Source: CAWIOX01 sp963837775
Lineage (GTDB): Bacteria > Pseudomonadota > Gammaproteobacteria > Burkholderiales > Burkholderiaceae_D
Direction: 5' to 3'
Length of the DNA: 64,000 bases
Assembly (NCBI GenBank): GCA_963837775.1
Contig: CAWIOX010000004.1
Location: forward strand, 310,001 to 374,000
This document shows positions 8,714-17,817 of the stretch, one piece after another; the first letter of the stretch is position 1; each line of letters starts with the position of its first letter. The translations under genes were made by a program, and so were the position numbers. The notes below the pieces were generated by a model. That model was not told where the DNA came from. It made no database searches and saw only the letters and a program-made list of their open reading frames with translations.

Positions 8714-11572
8714 ATGGCAAAACAACCGACCACCACACAGCCACGCGCAACAAAAACCATAGTCGACAAAGACGCCCCGTTAAAAGAAGACATCCGGCTC
8801 CTGGGCCGTTTGCTCGGCGAAGTATTGCGCGATCAGGAGGGCGACGCGGTATTTGAAGTCGTCGAGACTGTGCGCCAGACTGCCGTGCGTTTTCGCCGCG
8901 AATCGGATGCGCAATCCGGCACCGACCTCAACAAGTTGCTGAAAAAACTGACGCGCGACCAGACCATTTCGGTGGTGCGTGCCTTTTCGTATTTCTCGCA
9001 CCTGGCCAATATCGCGGAAGACCAGCATCACAATCGCCGCCGCCGCGCGCATTTGCTGGCCGGCTCCGCCGCGCAACAAGGCAGCGTTGCTTTCGCCCTG
9101 TCCAAGCTGGACGATGCCGGCGTGTCGGGCGACATGGTGCGCAGTTTTTTCAATGAGGCACTGATTTCGCCGGTGCTGACCGCGCACCCGACCGAAGTGC
9201 AGCGCAAGAGCACGCTGGATGCCGAGCGTGAAATCGCCCGCCTGCTGGCGGACCGCGACCGGCCGCTGACGCCGAGAGAGCAGAGCAACAACACCGAACT
9301 GCTGCGGGCCCGCGTCGCGACGCTGTGGCAAACCCGCATGCTGCGCTACTCCAAGCTGACCGTGGCCGACGAGATCGAAAATGCGCTGTCTTACTACCGC
9401 ATTACCTTCCTGCGCGAACTGCCCGGCCTGTACGACGATATCGAAACCGAAATCGCCGCCCAATTCCCGGCCAAGAGCGGCGCCACAGAAACCTCGCCGC
9501 CCTATGTCCAGATGGGCAGCTGGATCGGCGGCGACCGCGACGGCAATCCGAACGTGAATGCCGGCACCATGCAGCACGCACTGGCGCGCCAGTCGACCGC
9601 AATTCTCGACTTTTACCTGGAAGAAGTGCATGCGCTGGGAGCGGAACTCTCGATTTCGACCCTGCTGGTCGGCGTCAACCCGGAGCTGCAGGCGCTGGCC
9701 GACATGTCGCCCGACGCCTCTGCGCACCGCACCGACGAGCCTTATCGGCGCGCGCTGATCGGCGTCTATGCACGGCTGGCAGCCAGCGCGCGTGCGCTGG
9801 GCGCCACCCACATCCTGCGCCAGGAAGTCGGCCCGGCGGCGCCCTATTCCGTTGCGGCCGAATTCACGCACGACCTGCAGATCGTGGCGGACTCGCTCCA
9901 TGCGCATCATGGCGCATCGCTGATCAAGCCGCGCCTGGCGACGCTGAAACGGGCATCGGAAATTTTCGGCTTCCACCTCGCCACGCTGGACATGCGCCAA
10001 AGCTCGGACGTGCATGAGCGCACGCTGACCGAACTGTTCGCCCGCGCGCGGCTGGAACAAAACTACGCGGCGCTGTCGGAAGAACAGAAAATCGCCTTGT
10101 TGCGCAGCGAACTGGCCCAGCCGCGCCTGCTGTACTCGCCTTACGTCGACTATTCCGACGAAACCAATTCGGAACTGGCGATCCTGCGCGCGGCCAGCCA
10201 GATCCGCCAGCGTTACGGCGCACGGGCGATCCGCAACTACATCATTTCGCACACCGAAACCGTGTCCGACCTGCTGGAAGTCATGCTGCTGCAGAAGGAA
10301 ACCGGCCTGCTGCGCGCGCACTGGAACGGCGCCGAACAGGCGCTGGATGCCGAACTCGACCTGATGGTGATTCCGCTGTTTGAAACCATCCCCGACCTGC
10401 GCTGCGCCGCCGCCATCATGGAAAGCGTGATGGCGCTGCCGGAAGTCAGCCGGCTGATCGACAAGCAGGGCAAGCTGCAGGAAGTGATGCTGGGCTATTC
10501 GGACTCGAACAAGGACGGCGGCTTCCTGACCTCCAACTGGGAACTGTACAAAGCCGAAACCCAGCTGGTCGGCGTGTTCGACCGGGCCGGCGTCAAGCTG
10601 CGCCTGTTCCACGGCCGCGGCGGCACGGTCGGCCGTGGCGGCGGCCCGAGCTACGAAGCGATCCTGGCGCAACCGCCGGGCACGGTCAACGGCCAGATCC
10701 GCCTGACCGAACAGGGCGAAATCATCGCATCCAAGTTCTCCAACCCCGAAATCGGCCGCCGCAACCTGGAATTGCTGGTGGCCGCCACGCTGGAAGCCAG
10801 CCTGATGCCGCATGCAGCCGAAGGCAAGCACGCGAAAAAACTGGCCGAATTCGAGCGCGTGATGGGCGAACTGTCGGATCGTGCATATACCGCCTACCGC
10901 CACCTGGTCTATGAGACGCCGGGCTTCACCGATTACTTCTTCTCGGCCACGCCGATCGCGGAAATCGCCGAACTCAACATCGGCTCGCGCCCTGCATCGC
11001 GCAAATCCACCCGTCGCATCGAAGACCTGCGCGCCATTCCGTGGGGCTTTTCGTGGGGCCAGTGCCGCTTGCTGCTGCCGGGCTGGTACGGTTTCGGCAG
11101 TGCGGTCGCCTCCTGGCTGGAAGAAGGCGACGCCAAGGCGCAAGCCAAGAAAACCGCAACCCTGCGCGCGATGTTCAGGGAGTGGCCGTTTTTCGCAACG
11201 CTGCTGTCGAATATGGACATGGTGCTGGCCAAGACCGACATGGCGGTCGCTTCGCGCTATGCGGAACTGGTCGCGGACAAGAAACTGCGCAACAGCATCT
11301 TCAAGCGCATCGTCGAGGAACACGATCGCACCACGCAATGCCTGGAATCGATCACCGGCGCGACCGAACGCCTGGCCGGCAATCCGCTGCTGGCGCGCTC
11401 GATCAAGAACCGCTTCGCCTACCTCGATCCGCTCAACCACCTGCAGGTCGAGCTGATCAAGCGGCATCGCGCCAGTGCCGCAGCCGAAGGGCGCAAGCTC
11501 GATGAACGGGTGCGGCGCGGCATTCACCTGTCGATCAACGGCATTGCGGCAGGCCTGCGCAATACCGGCTGA
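8714..11572 (+). CDS. ppc: Phosphoenolpyruvate carboxylase
   Basis: Carboxylates phosphoenolpyruvate to oxaloacetate, refilling the TCA cycle. The 952-residue protein has the family hallmarks: TAHPTEVQRKS (catalytic His region, about residue 156-166), GGDRDGNPNV (about 274-283), GYSDSNKDGG (about 594-603) and the glycine-rich FHGRGGTVGRGGGP (about 634-647), and it ends in the conserved NGIAAGLRNTG. The ATG at 8714 follows a purine-poor leader; no better start is visible. It is transcribed divergently from hemC, with 158 bases between that must hold both promoters. A strong terminator follows. Confidence 0.98.
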   Translation: MAKQPTTTQPRATKTIVDKDAPLKEDIRLLGRLLGEVLRDQEGDAVFEVVETVRQTAVRFRRESDAQSGTDLNKLLKKLTRDQTISVVRAFSYFSHLANIAEDQHHNRRRRAHLLAGSAAQQGSVAFALSKLDDAGVSGDMVRSFFNEALISPVLTAHPTEVQRKSTLDAEREIARLLADRDRPLTPREQSNNTELLRARVATLWQTRMLRYSKLTVADEIENALSYYRITFLRELPGLYDDIETEIAAQFPAKSGATETSPPYVQMGSWIGGDRDGNPNVNAGTMQHALARQSTAILDFYLEEVHALGAELSISTLLVGVNPELQALADMSPDASAHRTDEPYRRALIGVYARLAASARALGATHILRQEVGPAAPYSVAAEFTHDLQIVADSLHAHHGASLIKPRLATLKRASEIFGFHLATLDMRQSSDVHERTLTELFARARLEQNYAALSEEQKIALLRSELAQPRLLYSPYVDYSDETNSELAILRAASQIRQRYGARAIRNYIISHTETVSDLLEVMLLQKETGLLRAHWNGAEQALDAELDLMVIPLFETIPDLRCAAAIMESVMALPEVSRLIDKQGKLQEVMLGYSDSNKDGGFLTSNWELYKAETQLVGVFDRAGVKLRLFHGRGGTVGRGGGPSYEAILAQPPGTVNGQIRLTEQGEIIASKFSNPEIGRRNLELLVAATLEASLMPHAAEGKHAKKLAEFERVMGELSDRAYTAYRHLVYETPGFTDYFFSATPIAEIAELNIGSRPASRKSTRRIEDLRAIPWGFSWGQCRLLLPGWYGFGSAVASWLEEGDAKAQAKKTATLRAMFREWPFFATLLSNMDMVLAKTDMAVASRYAELVADKKLRNSIFKRIVEEHDRTTQCLESITGATERLAGNPLLARSIKNRFAYLDPLNHLQVELIKRHRASAAAEGRKLDERVRRGIHLSINGIAAGLRNTG

Positions 11573-11590
11573 GCCGATTCATCCGGCGTA

Positions 11591-11615
11591 AAAAAGGGGC
11601 GCAAGCCCCTTTTTT
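11591..11615 (+). terminator. Rho-independent terminator of ppc
   Basis: AAAAAGGGGC-GCAA-GCCCCTTTTTT: a short GC stem with a tetraloop and flanking A and T runs, 18 bases after the ppc stop. The symmetry could serve both strands. Confidence 0.9.
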
Positions 11616-11619
11616 CGTG

Positions 11620-11712
11620 AAAATATACTCCCATGTGTATTTTTAAAAACCCGCTGTTTGCTTGCGGCAATGGCAGTATTTATTCAATATACTCCCTCTT
11701 AAAATACAAAAA
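11620..11712. repeat. Dispersed intergenic repeat, copy A (A/C form)
   Basis: An AT-rich block with TATACTCCC at 11624-11632 and again at 11688-11696, ending in AAAATACAAAAAT. It aligns over its length with copy C at 35681-35773. It sits between the ppc terminator and the 3' end of the LytTR regulator gene. The other four copies in the window share the ATACTCC edges but have them as inverted repeats. Confidence 0.65.
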
Positions 11713-12510
11713 TCAGCGGACCAGCGCCTTGATGATCGGCCACTGCCGGCGTGAAATCGGCAGGCGGTCGCTGACGTCGCGCAGGATCACCTGCCACGGC
11801 TCAGCCGCTTTTTCCTGTTCGCCATCGAGATCGAGCACATGCGAAGCGCGCTCGACACCGATGATCGCATTGCGCGCCACCAGCGCATTCCGGTGCACCC
11901 GCACGAAAGTGTCCGCCATTTCCTCTTCGATCGACACCAGCGATTCTTCAATCAGGAAATCCCGCAAGCGGGTACGCAAGGTCACGTATTTCTGTTCCGC
12001 CTTCAGATACAACACATCGGCAATCGACACCAATAGCAAGCGATCGCGCTCCTGCACCGAAAAATGCAGGCGCTTCTCCGCTTGCATACCGGCTGCAGGG
12101 AATGGCACATCCTGCTGCCGCGCCTGCGGTCCGCGCAAGGCAGTCGTGCGCCGCAGCGCTTCCGCCAGGCGTGCAGCGCGCACCGGCTTCAGCAGGTAAT
12201 CGGCTGCATGCACGTCGAATGCCTTCAGTGCATATTCGTCATACGCGGTCACGAAAATGACTGCCGGTGCATGCACGCCGTACTGCTGCAACAAGCACGC
12301 CGCCAGTTCGACCCCCGTCATGCCAGGCATCTGCACATCCAGCAGCACGATATCCGGCCTGGTCGCGGCAATGCCCGCCAGCGCATCCGCGCCATTCGCG
12401 GCCTCGCCGACCAGCAGATGCGGGCATTCGGCGGCGATGTCCGACAGCAAGGTCGCCAATCGCAGCCGTGCAGGCGCCTCGTCATCGACGATGAATAAAC
12501 GCGGCATCAT
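11713..12510 (-). CDS. LytTR-type response regulator (AlgR/LytR family)
   Basis: A 265-residue two-domain regulator: an N-terminal receiver domain with phospho-acceptor D58 (DIVLLDVQMPGMTG) and acidic residues near 9-11, a linker, then a LytTR DNA-binding domain from about residue 150, including FVRVHRNALVARNAI. Such proteins bind direct repeats upstream of target genes. The start overlaps the end of the kinase gene by four bases, so the two form a pair. In Burkholderiales this pair commonly sits beside argH; its targets here cannot be read. Confidence 0.92.
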   Translation of the reverse strand: MMPRLFIVDDEAPARLRLATLLSDIAAECPHLLVGEAANGADALAGIAATRPDIVLLDVQMPGMTGVELAACLLQQYGVHAPAVIFVTAYDEYALKAFDVHAADYLLKPVRAARLAEALRRTTALRGPQARQQDVPFPAAGMQAEKRLHFSVQERDRLLLVSIADVLYLKAEQKYVTLRTRLRDFLIEESLVSIEEEMADTFVRVHRNALVARNAIIGVERASHVLDLDGEQEKAAEPWQVILRDVSDRLPISRRQWPIIKALVR

Positions 12511-13559
12511 GGCGTCGCCTTCATGTAAGGGAAACGCAGCCGCAGCTCGAACTGTCCCTGCGCGACAGTGGCAGTCAGTTGTGCCTCGACATCGTATAGC
12601 AGCGCCAGCCGCTCCCTGATATTGGTCAGCGCCATATGATTCCCATTGGATTCAGGTGTGTCCGCATGATACGGATTGATCACGACAATCTCGATCCGGT
12701 CGATCGAGCGGCTGATCGCGATCCTGATCAGTGCCGGCTCCAGCGCAGGCTCGACGCCGTAGTGCACCGCGTTTTCCAGCAATGGCTGCAACAGCAGCGC
12801 CGGCATCTGCACCCTGGGTAACAGATCGGCATCGATCCGGCTCATGTCCCACAGCACCTGCAGCCGTTCGCCCAGACGAATTTTCTCGATCGACAGATAT
12901 TGCCGGCACAGCAGCAGCTCTTGTTCCAGGCTGCTCATGTTGCGCGCATCGCGCATCAACACCCGGAACAAATCCGCCAGGTCTTCCAGCGCCGTTTCTG
13001 CCTGCCGCGGCGCCGAGCGCATCAGGGACAGCACCGCATTGAGGCTATTGAACAGGAAATGCGGCCGTATCCGTGCCTGCAGCGCCTGCAAGCGCGCCTC
13101 CGTCAGGGCCGGCGAGAAAGCACGGGTACGCAATTCGAAATAGTGTTGCGACGCGAGACCGAACAAGGCGGCCAGCAGCATGCCCTCGGTCACCGTCAAA
13201 TGCGTAAAACTGCTTGTAAACCACTCGAAAGTGGAGAAAAAATAGACGATCGCCGCCGTCAGAATGGCGGGCACCAAGCCACACAAGGCGCGCTGCGCCC
13301 ACTGCTGCAAAGTCTTGACGGCAGGCAGAGTGCGCAAGCCGCACAAGGTAAACAGCGAGAGCAGACAGCTCGACTCGATGATCATCGCCGACTCGACGAA
13401 ATCCAGTAAAGCCGCCATCAAACCGGTCGAATGCAGCAGGATCGCCACCAGCACACAGACGTTCACCGCCAGCAGCACGCGAAATATCACGCCGATATTG
13501 CAGCAGTCCGGAATCACCGTAGCGCTCTGTGCATTTTTCAGGACATCCAATGGCGGCAT
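12507..13559 (-). CDS. Sensor histidine kinase, LytS/AlgZ type
   Basis: A 350-residue membrane kinase. Several hydrophobic segments occupy roughly residues 25-135; the His_kinase (PF06580-type) domain begins near 150 with the phosphorylation motif RIRPHFLFNSLN, putting the acceptor at H167, and an ATPase-like domain follows with NIRERLALLYD near the end. This class lacks a classic periplasmic sensor and pairs with LytTR regulators. It partners the overlapping downstream gene and is divergent from argH, with 81 bases between the starts. Confidence 0.9.
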   Translation of the reverse strand: MPPLDVLKNAQSATVIPDCCNIGVIFRVLLAVNVCVLVAILLHSTGLMAALLDFVESAMIIESSCLLSLFTLCGLRTLPAVKTLQQWAQRALCGLVPAILTAAIVYFFSTFEWFTSSFTHLTVTEGMLLAALFGLASQHYFELRTRAFSPALTEARLQALQARIRPHFLFNSLNAVLSLMRSAPRQAETALEDLADLFRVLMRDARNMSSLEQELLLCRQYLSIEKIRLGERLQVLWDMSRIDADLLPRVQMPALLLQPLLENAVHYGVEPALEPALIRIAISRSIDRIEIVVINPYHADTPESNGNHMALTNIRERLALLYDVEAQLTATVAQGQFELRLRFPYMKATP

Positions 13560-13640
13560 AGTTTGTGGATTTGCGAATCAGGTAAATCGGGAAAAACAAG
13601 GCGCTTGTTTTATAATCGGATAATTCACTGGGACCCAATT

Positions 13641-15035
13641 ATGACAGCACAATTATCCAAAAAAAGCGAAGCGTGGTCGGCACGTTTCTCCGAACCCGTC
13701 TCCGATCTGGTCAAACGATATACCGCGTCGGTATTTTTCGACAAGCGTTTAGCGCAATTCGACATCGAAGGCTCGCTGGCCCACGCCGAAATGCTCAATG
13801 CCAGCGGCATCATCACGCCACAGGATTACAGCGATATCCAGCGTGGCATGGCGCAAATCCAGTCTGAAATCGCCGCTGGCCAGTTTGAATGGTTGCTCGA
13901 CCTGGAAGACGTGCATCTGAATATCGAAAAACGCCTGACCGAACTGGTCGGCGACGCTGGCAAGCGCCTGCACACCGGCCGCTCGCGCAACGACCAGGTT
14001 GCAACCGACATCCGGCTCTACGTGCGTGCCGCCATCGACGACATCGTCGGCCTGCTGCGCGACTTGCGCCTGGCGCTGCTGGATCTGGCAGAACAACACA
14101 GTGACACCATCCTGCCCGGCTTTACCCACATGCAGGTGGCGCAACCGATCACCTTCGGCCATCACATGCTGGCCTATGTCGAGATGTTCGGGCGCGACGC
14201 GGAGCGGATGATCGATTGCCGCCGTCGCGTCAATCGCCTGCCGCTGGGCGCGGCCGCATTGGCCGGCACCACCTTCCCGATCGATCGCCTGCGCGTCGCC
14301 AAAACGCTCGGCTTTGAAGATGTCTGCCACAATTCGCTGGACGCCGTTTCGGATCGCGACTTTGCGATTGAATTCTGCGCCGCAGCCGCACTGATAATGA
14401 CGCACGTCTCGCGCATGTCGGAAGAACTGGTGATCTGGATGAGTCCGCGGGTCGGCTTCATCGATATCGCCGATCGCTTCTGCACCGGCTCTTCGATCAT
14501 GCCGCAAAAGAAAAATCCGGATGTGCCGGAACTGGCACGCGGCAAGACCGGCCGCGTGAATGGCCACCTGATCAGCCTGCTGACCCTGATGAAGGGCCAG
14601 CCGCTGGCCTACAACAAGGACAATCAGGAAGACAAGGAGCCGCTGTTCGATACCGTCGATACCGTCACCGATACGCTGCGCATTTTTGCCGACATGGCAG
14701 GCGGCATTTCAGTCAAGCCCGACGCAATGCGTGCGGCCGCCTTGCAAGGCTATGCCACCGCCACCGATCTGGCCGATTACCTGGTCAAGAAGGGTCTGCC
14801 GTTCCGCGATGCGCATGAAGCCGTGGCGCGTGCGGTACGGGCATGCGTAGACCAGGCTTGCGATCTGAGCGACATGTCGCTGGATGAATTACGCAAGTTT
14901 TCTCCATTGATTGAACTCGACGTATTCCAGGTTCTGACCCTGGAAGGTTCGGTGGCCGCGCGCGACCATGTGGGCGGCACTGCCCCGAATCAGGTCCGGG
15001 CCGCCATTGCGCGGATTCGCACCCTGCTCGGCTAG
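13641..15035 (+). CDS. argH: Argininosuccinate lyase
   Basis: Splits argininosuccinate into arginine and fumarate, the last step of arginine synthesis. At 464 residues it has the family length. The signature GSSIMPQKKNPDVPELARG (about residues 282-300) carries the catalytic serine loop, and TGRSRNDQV lies near residue 114. The open frame extends about 70 codons upstream, but the start MTAQLSKKSEAWSARF at 13641 matches the family and avoids overlap with the kinase promoter. Divergent from the LytS-type kinase. Confidence 0.97.
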   Translation: MTAQLSKKSEAWSARFSEPVSDLVKRYTASVFFDKRLAQFDIEGSLAHAEMLNASGIITPQDYSDIQRGMAQIQSEIAAGQFEWLLDLEDVHLNIEKRLTELVGDAGKRLHTGRSRNDQVATDIRLYVRAAIDDIVGLLRDLRLALLDLAEQHSDTILPGFTHMQVAQPITFGHHMLAYVEMFGRDAERMIDCRRRVNRLPLGAAALAGTTFPIDRLRVAKTLGFEDVCHNSLDAVSDRDFAIEFCAAAALIMTHVSRMSEELVIWMSPRVGFIDIADRFCTGSSIMPQKKNPDVPELARGKTGRVNGHLISLLTLMKGQPLAYNKDNQEDKEPLFDTVDTVTDTLRIFADMAGGISVKPDAMRAAALQGYATATDLADYLVKKGLPFRDAHEAVARAVRACVDQACDLSDMSLDELRKFSPLIELDVFQVLTLEGSVAARDHVGGTAPNQVRAAIARIRTLLG

Positions 15036-15093
15036 AAAAAATGACGCCGCCGCCAGGCATTTTTCAGACTGGCGCCTAGTCCAACACCTAAAC

Positions 15094-15125
15094 AAGGGCA
15101 TCCTTATCCATAAGGATGCCCTTTT
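15094..15125 (+). terminator. Rho-independent terminator of argH
   Basis: AAGGGCATCCTTA-TCCA-TAAGGATGCCCTTTT: a long stem with a four-base loop and a short T run, about 60 bases after argH. Confidence 0.85.
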
Positions 15126-15244
15126 GCATACTGCCCATCACGCACACCTCAAAATTCCCAGTTTTACTGCGGCATTACCCCCTCCCGACAACAAGGCTTT
15201 ATTTCCCAAATAAGCTACCGGCCAACGATTCGCCACTTATTTGC

Positions 15245-15278
15245 GTAGTATTACTTAGCAAAGTTTAAGTGGTACTAC
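15245..15278. promoter_or_regulatory. Inverted repeat, candidate operator upstream of the TRAP genes
   Basis: GTAGTATTACTTA at 15245-15257 faces TAAGTGGTACTAC at 15266-15278: 13-base arms with two mismatches and an 8-base centre. It lies about 170 bases before the dctQ start, in a 412-base AT-rich interval that otherwise holds only the argH terminator. The shape suits a dimeric repressor or activator; no regulator gene is adjacent, so the binding protein is unknown. Confidence 0.4.
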
Positions 15279-15447
15279 TAAGACAATATGGCCTGACATG
15301 AAAAAGAATCATCTGATTCCATGAAACACTTTTTTCATGATTGAAATGTCATATACTTCGCTGAAAATGAATGCTACAGAAAAAGATTTGTCATTTTTTT
15401 GTGGACAAGAATTAATAATTCAATTTCAAATAAGGGAGACAATTCTC

Positions 15448-16032
15448 ATGTCATTTTTACTTTCAATATCGAGACTCATTGACAAGCTCAATGAAAAAAT
15501 CGCTCATGGCATCAGTTGGGCACTATTGCTGGCAGTCCTCATCTGCAGCGGCAATGCGCTGATACGCTACACGTTCAACACCAGCTCCAATGCCTGGCTT
15601 GAAATCCAGTGGTACTTGTTCGCCGCGATGTTTTTGCTGGCGACATCGAACACCCTGCGCCGCGACGAACACATACGGATCGATGTCATCTCCAGCAAAC
15701 TGCCGAAACGCGTCCAGGTCTGGATTGACATCTTCGGCTTCGCCGTCTTCCTGCTGCCGATTTCACTCATCATTCTTTACTATGCGATACCTTTCACACA
15801 GCTATCGATACAGGCTAATGAAATGTCCAGCAACGCAGGCGGCCTGATTGTCTGGCCGGCAAAGATCCTGATTCCTATCGGTTTTCTGCTGCTGACACTG
15901 CAAGGCCTGTCGGAACTGATCAAGCGCATCGGCTACCTGATGGGCAAAGTCGATGCCAGCGAGTTCGAACGCCATGTAGCAACGCCGGAAGAAGAAATCG
16001 AGGCAATCAAAGCCGCGAATAAAATTAACTAA
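15448..16032 (+). CDS. TRAP transporter small permease (DctQ type)
   Basis: A 194-residue inner-membrane protein with four hydrophobic segments, the DctQ layout; it links the periplasmic binding protein to the large permease. The start at 15448 (MSFLLSISRLIDKLNEKI) is chosen because AAGGGAG precedes it at 15432-15438; the open frame upstream has no family resemblance. Visible family features are NAWLEIQWYLFAAMFLL (about residues 50-66) and RRDEHIRIDVI (about 72-82). The large subunit follows after 20 bases. No binding-protein gene (DctP) is adjacent. Confidence 0.9.
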   Translation: MSFLLSISRLIDKLNEKIAHGISWALLLAVLICSGNALIRYTFNTSSNAWLEIQWYLFAAMFLLATSNTLRRDEHIRIDVISSKLPKRVQVWIDIFGFAVFLLPISLIILYYAIPFTQLSIQANEMSSNAGGLIVWPAKILIPIGFLLLTLQGLSELIKRIGYLMGKVDASEFERHVATPEEEIEAIKAANKIN

Positions 16033-16052
16033 TCGGCCACGGACAAATTCAA

Positions 16053-17678
16053 ATGACTGAATTCTTGATTATGAATATCGCGCCGATCATGTTCGGCGCA
16101 CTCATTGTATTTTTGCTATCGGGCTTTCCCGTAGCATTTTCATTAGCTGCCAATGGCCTGTTCTTCGGTTTCGTCGGCATCGAACTGGGGCTGATCAAAC
16201 CCGAGTTGCTGCAAGCCTTGCCAAACCGGATTTTCGGCATCATGTCGAACGACACCTTGCTGGCGATTCCATTCTTCACCTTCATGGGACTGATTCTTGA
16301 GCGCTCAGGCATGGCGGAGGATTTGCTCGACACCATCGGACAACTGTTCGGTCCGTTGCGCGGCGGCGTTGCCTATGCGGTGATTTTCGTCGGCGCCCTG
16401 CTGGCGGCCACCACCGGCGTAGTCGCTGCATCGGTCATCTCGATGGGTCTGATTTCACTGCCGGTGATGCTGCGTTATGGCTACGATAAAAAACTTGCCA
16501 GCGGCGTCATTGCCGCATCCGGCACCCTGGCCCAGATCATTCCGCCATCATTAGTGCTGATCGTGATGGCCGACCAATTGGGACGCTCGGTCGGCGACAT
16601 GTATCAGGCAGCATTTGTACCTGGTTTGATGCTCACTGCAATGTATGCAGGCTACGTGATGGCTGTTTCGATCTTCAAACCGAAAGCATTGCCGGCGTTA
16701 CCACCGGAAGCACGCAATTTAAAGGAAGCTAACGGTGACAGTGGCGTGATATCACTTCTTGCACTGATCGCTGCGGCTATTGCTGCTGGCTATGCTGCCA
16801 CGAAGTTATTAGGCGCAAATTTAGCAACAGATGAAGCAGCCGCCCTTGGTGTATGCGTCAGTGTCATTGGCGCATTTGTATTTGCATTGATTAACCGCGT
16901 CCTGAAAATCGGCCTGTTGTCCCGCATGGCAGAAAAAGTCGTTTTCGTACTGATCCCGCCGCTGGCATTGATATTCCTGGTTTTGGGCACGATTTTCATC
17001 GGTGTCGCAACGCCGACTGAGGGTGGCGGCATGGGTGCCATGGGCGCCATCATCATGGCGATGATCAATCGTCGCCTGTCATGGTCACTGCTCAAGCAAG
17101 CGATGAATTCGACCACACGCCTGTCCTGCTTCGTGATTTTCATTTTGATCGGTTCCAGTGTTTTCTCACTGATATTCCGCGGCATGAACGGCGACCTGTG
17201 GGTTGAACATCTGTTGACCTCACTGCCAGGCGGGGTTACCGGCTTCCTTGTTGTGGTCAACATCCTGTTCTTCGGTCTTGCATTCTTCCTGGATTTCTTT
17301 GAACTGGCATTCATCCTGGTGCCTCTGGTCGGCCCGGTAGCCAATAAATTAGGCATCGACCTGATCTGGTTCGGGGTGCTGTTAAGCGTGAACATGCAGA
17401 CTTCCTTCATGCACCCGCCATTCGGCTTCGCGCTGTTCTATCTGCGCTCTGTTGCACCTAAAGAGGTTAAAACCAGCGACATTTACTGGGGTGCAATTCC
17501 ATTCGTTCTGATCCAGATCATCATGGTAGGACTGATTATCGGATTCCCAAGCATCGTCAGCACCGGGAAAAAAGTGGATATGAACAGAAATGTCGACTTG
17601 CAAATAGAGGCGCCTGCCGGCATGGAAGTGCCCGGAACGACTGACGAGAAACAGCCTGAATTTACATTCTCAAAATAG
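16053..17678 (+). CDS. TRAP transporter large permease (DctM type, long form)
   Basis: The 12-helix sodium-coupled transport subunit, 541 residues, clearly longer than the common 425-430. The extra length is a mid-protein insert with two further hydrophobic stretches (about residues 220-300) and a hydrophilic tail. Family motifs include PFFTFMGLILERSGMAEDLL (about 71-90), GTLAQIIPPSL (about 163-173) and, late, QTSFMHPPFGFALFYLRS. The long form with a 190-residue DctQ matches the group named for mannitol/chloroaromatic or organic-acid uptake; the substrate here is not readable. Likely operon with dctQ, closed by a strong terminator. Confidence 0.9.
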   Translation: MTEFLIMNIAPIMFGALIVFLLSGFPVAFSLAANGLFFGFVGIELGLIKPELLQALPNRIFGIMSNDTLLAIPFFTFMGLILERSGMAEDLLDTIGQLFGPLRGGVAYAVIFVGALLAATTGVVAASVISMGLISLPVMLRYGYDKKLASGVIAASGTLAQIIPPSLVLIVMADQLGRSVGDMYQAAFVPGLMLTAMYAGYVMAVSIFKPKALPALPPEARNLKEANGDSGVISLLALIAAAIAAGYAATKLLGANLATDEAAALGVCVSVIGAFVFALINRVLKIGLLSRMAEKVVFVLIPPLALIFLVLGTIFIGVATPTEGGGMGAMGAIIMAMINRRLSWSLLKQAMNSTTRLSCFVIFILIGSSVFSLIFRGMNGDLWVEHLLTSLPGGVTGFLVVVNILFFGLAFFLDFFELAFILVPLVGPVANKLGIDLIWFGVLLSVNMQTSFMHPPFGFALFYLRSVAPKEVKTSDIYWGAIPFVLIQIIMVGLIIGFPSIVSTGKKVDMNRNVDLQIEAPAGMEVPGTTDEKQPEFTFSK

Positions 17679-17700
17679 GCAGGGATCATCCTGGCATCGA

Positions 17701-17732
17701 AAAAACGGGGACATGATGTCCCCGTTTTTTAT
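17701..17732 (+). terminator. Rho-independent terminator of the TRAP operon
   Basis: ACGGGGACA-TGA-TGTCCCCGT followed by six T, with an A run on the other side; 23 bases after the dctM stop. Confidence 0.92.
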
Positions 17733-17757
17733 TGTCTTCCAGAATCTGCAACACAAT

Positions 17758-17795
17758 AAAAAAGCCGTTCGACATTACATCGAACGGCCTTGGAA
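17758..17795 (-). terminator. Rho-independent terminator of the pedF unit
   Basis: On the minus strand: AAGGCCGTTCGA, a seven-base loop, TCGAACGGCTT, then a run of T. It lies 23 bases beyond the stop of the solute-binding protein gene. Confidence 0.85.
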
Positions 17796-17817
17796 TTTAT
17801 TTCGGTATTACATGAAT

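Noticed and set aside
8780..11527. A 915-codon open frame on the minus strand opposite ppc
   Set aside because: It mirrors the codon-position bias of ppc, contains no known motif and overlaps the conserved enzyme throughout; a shadow frame.
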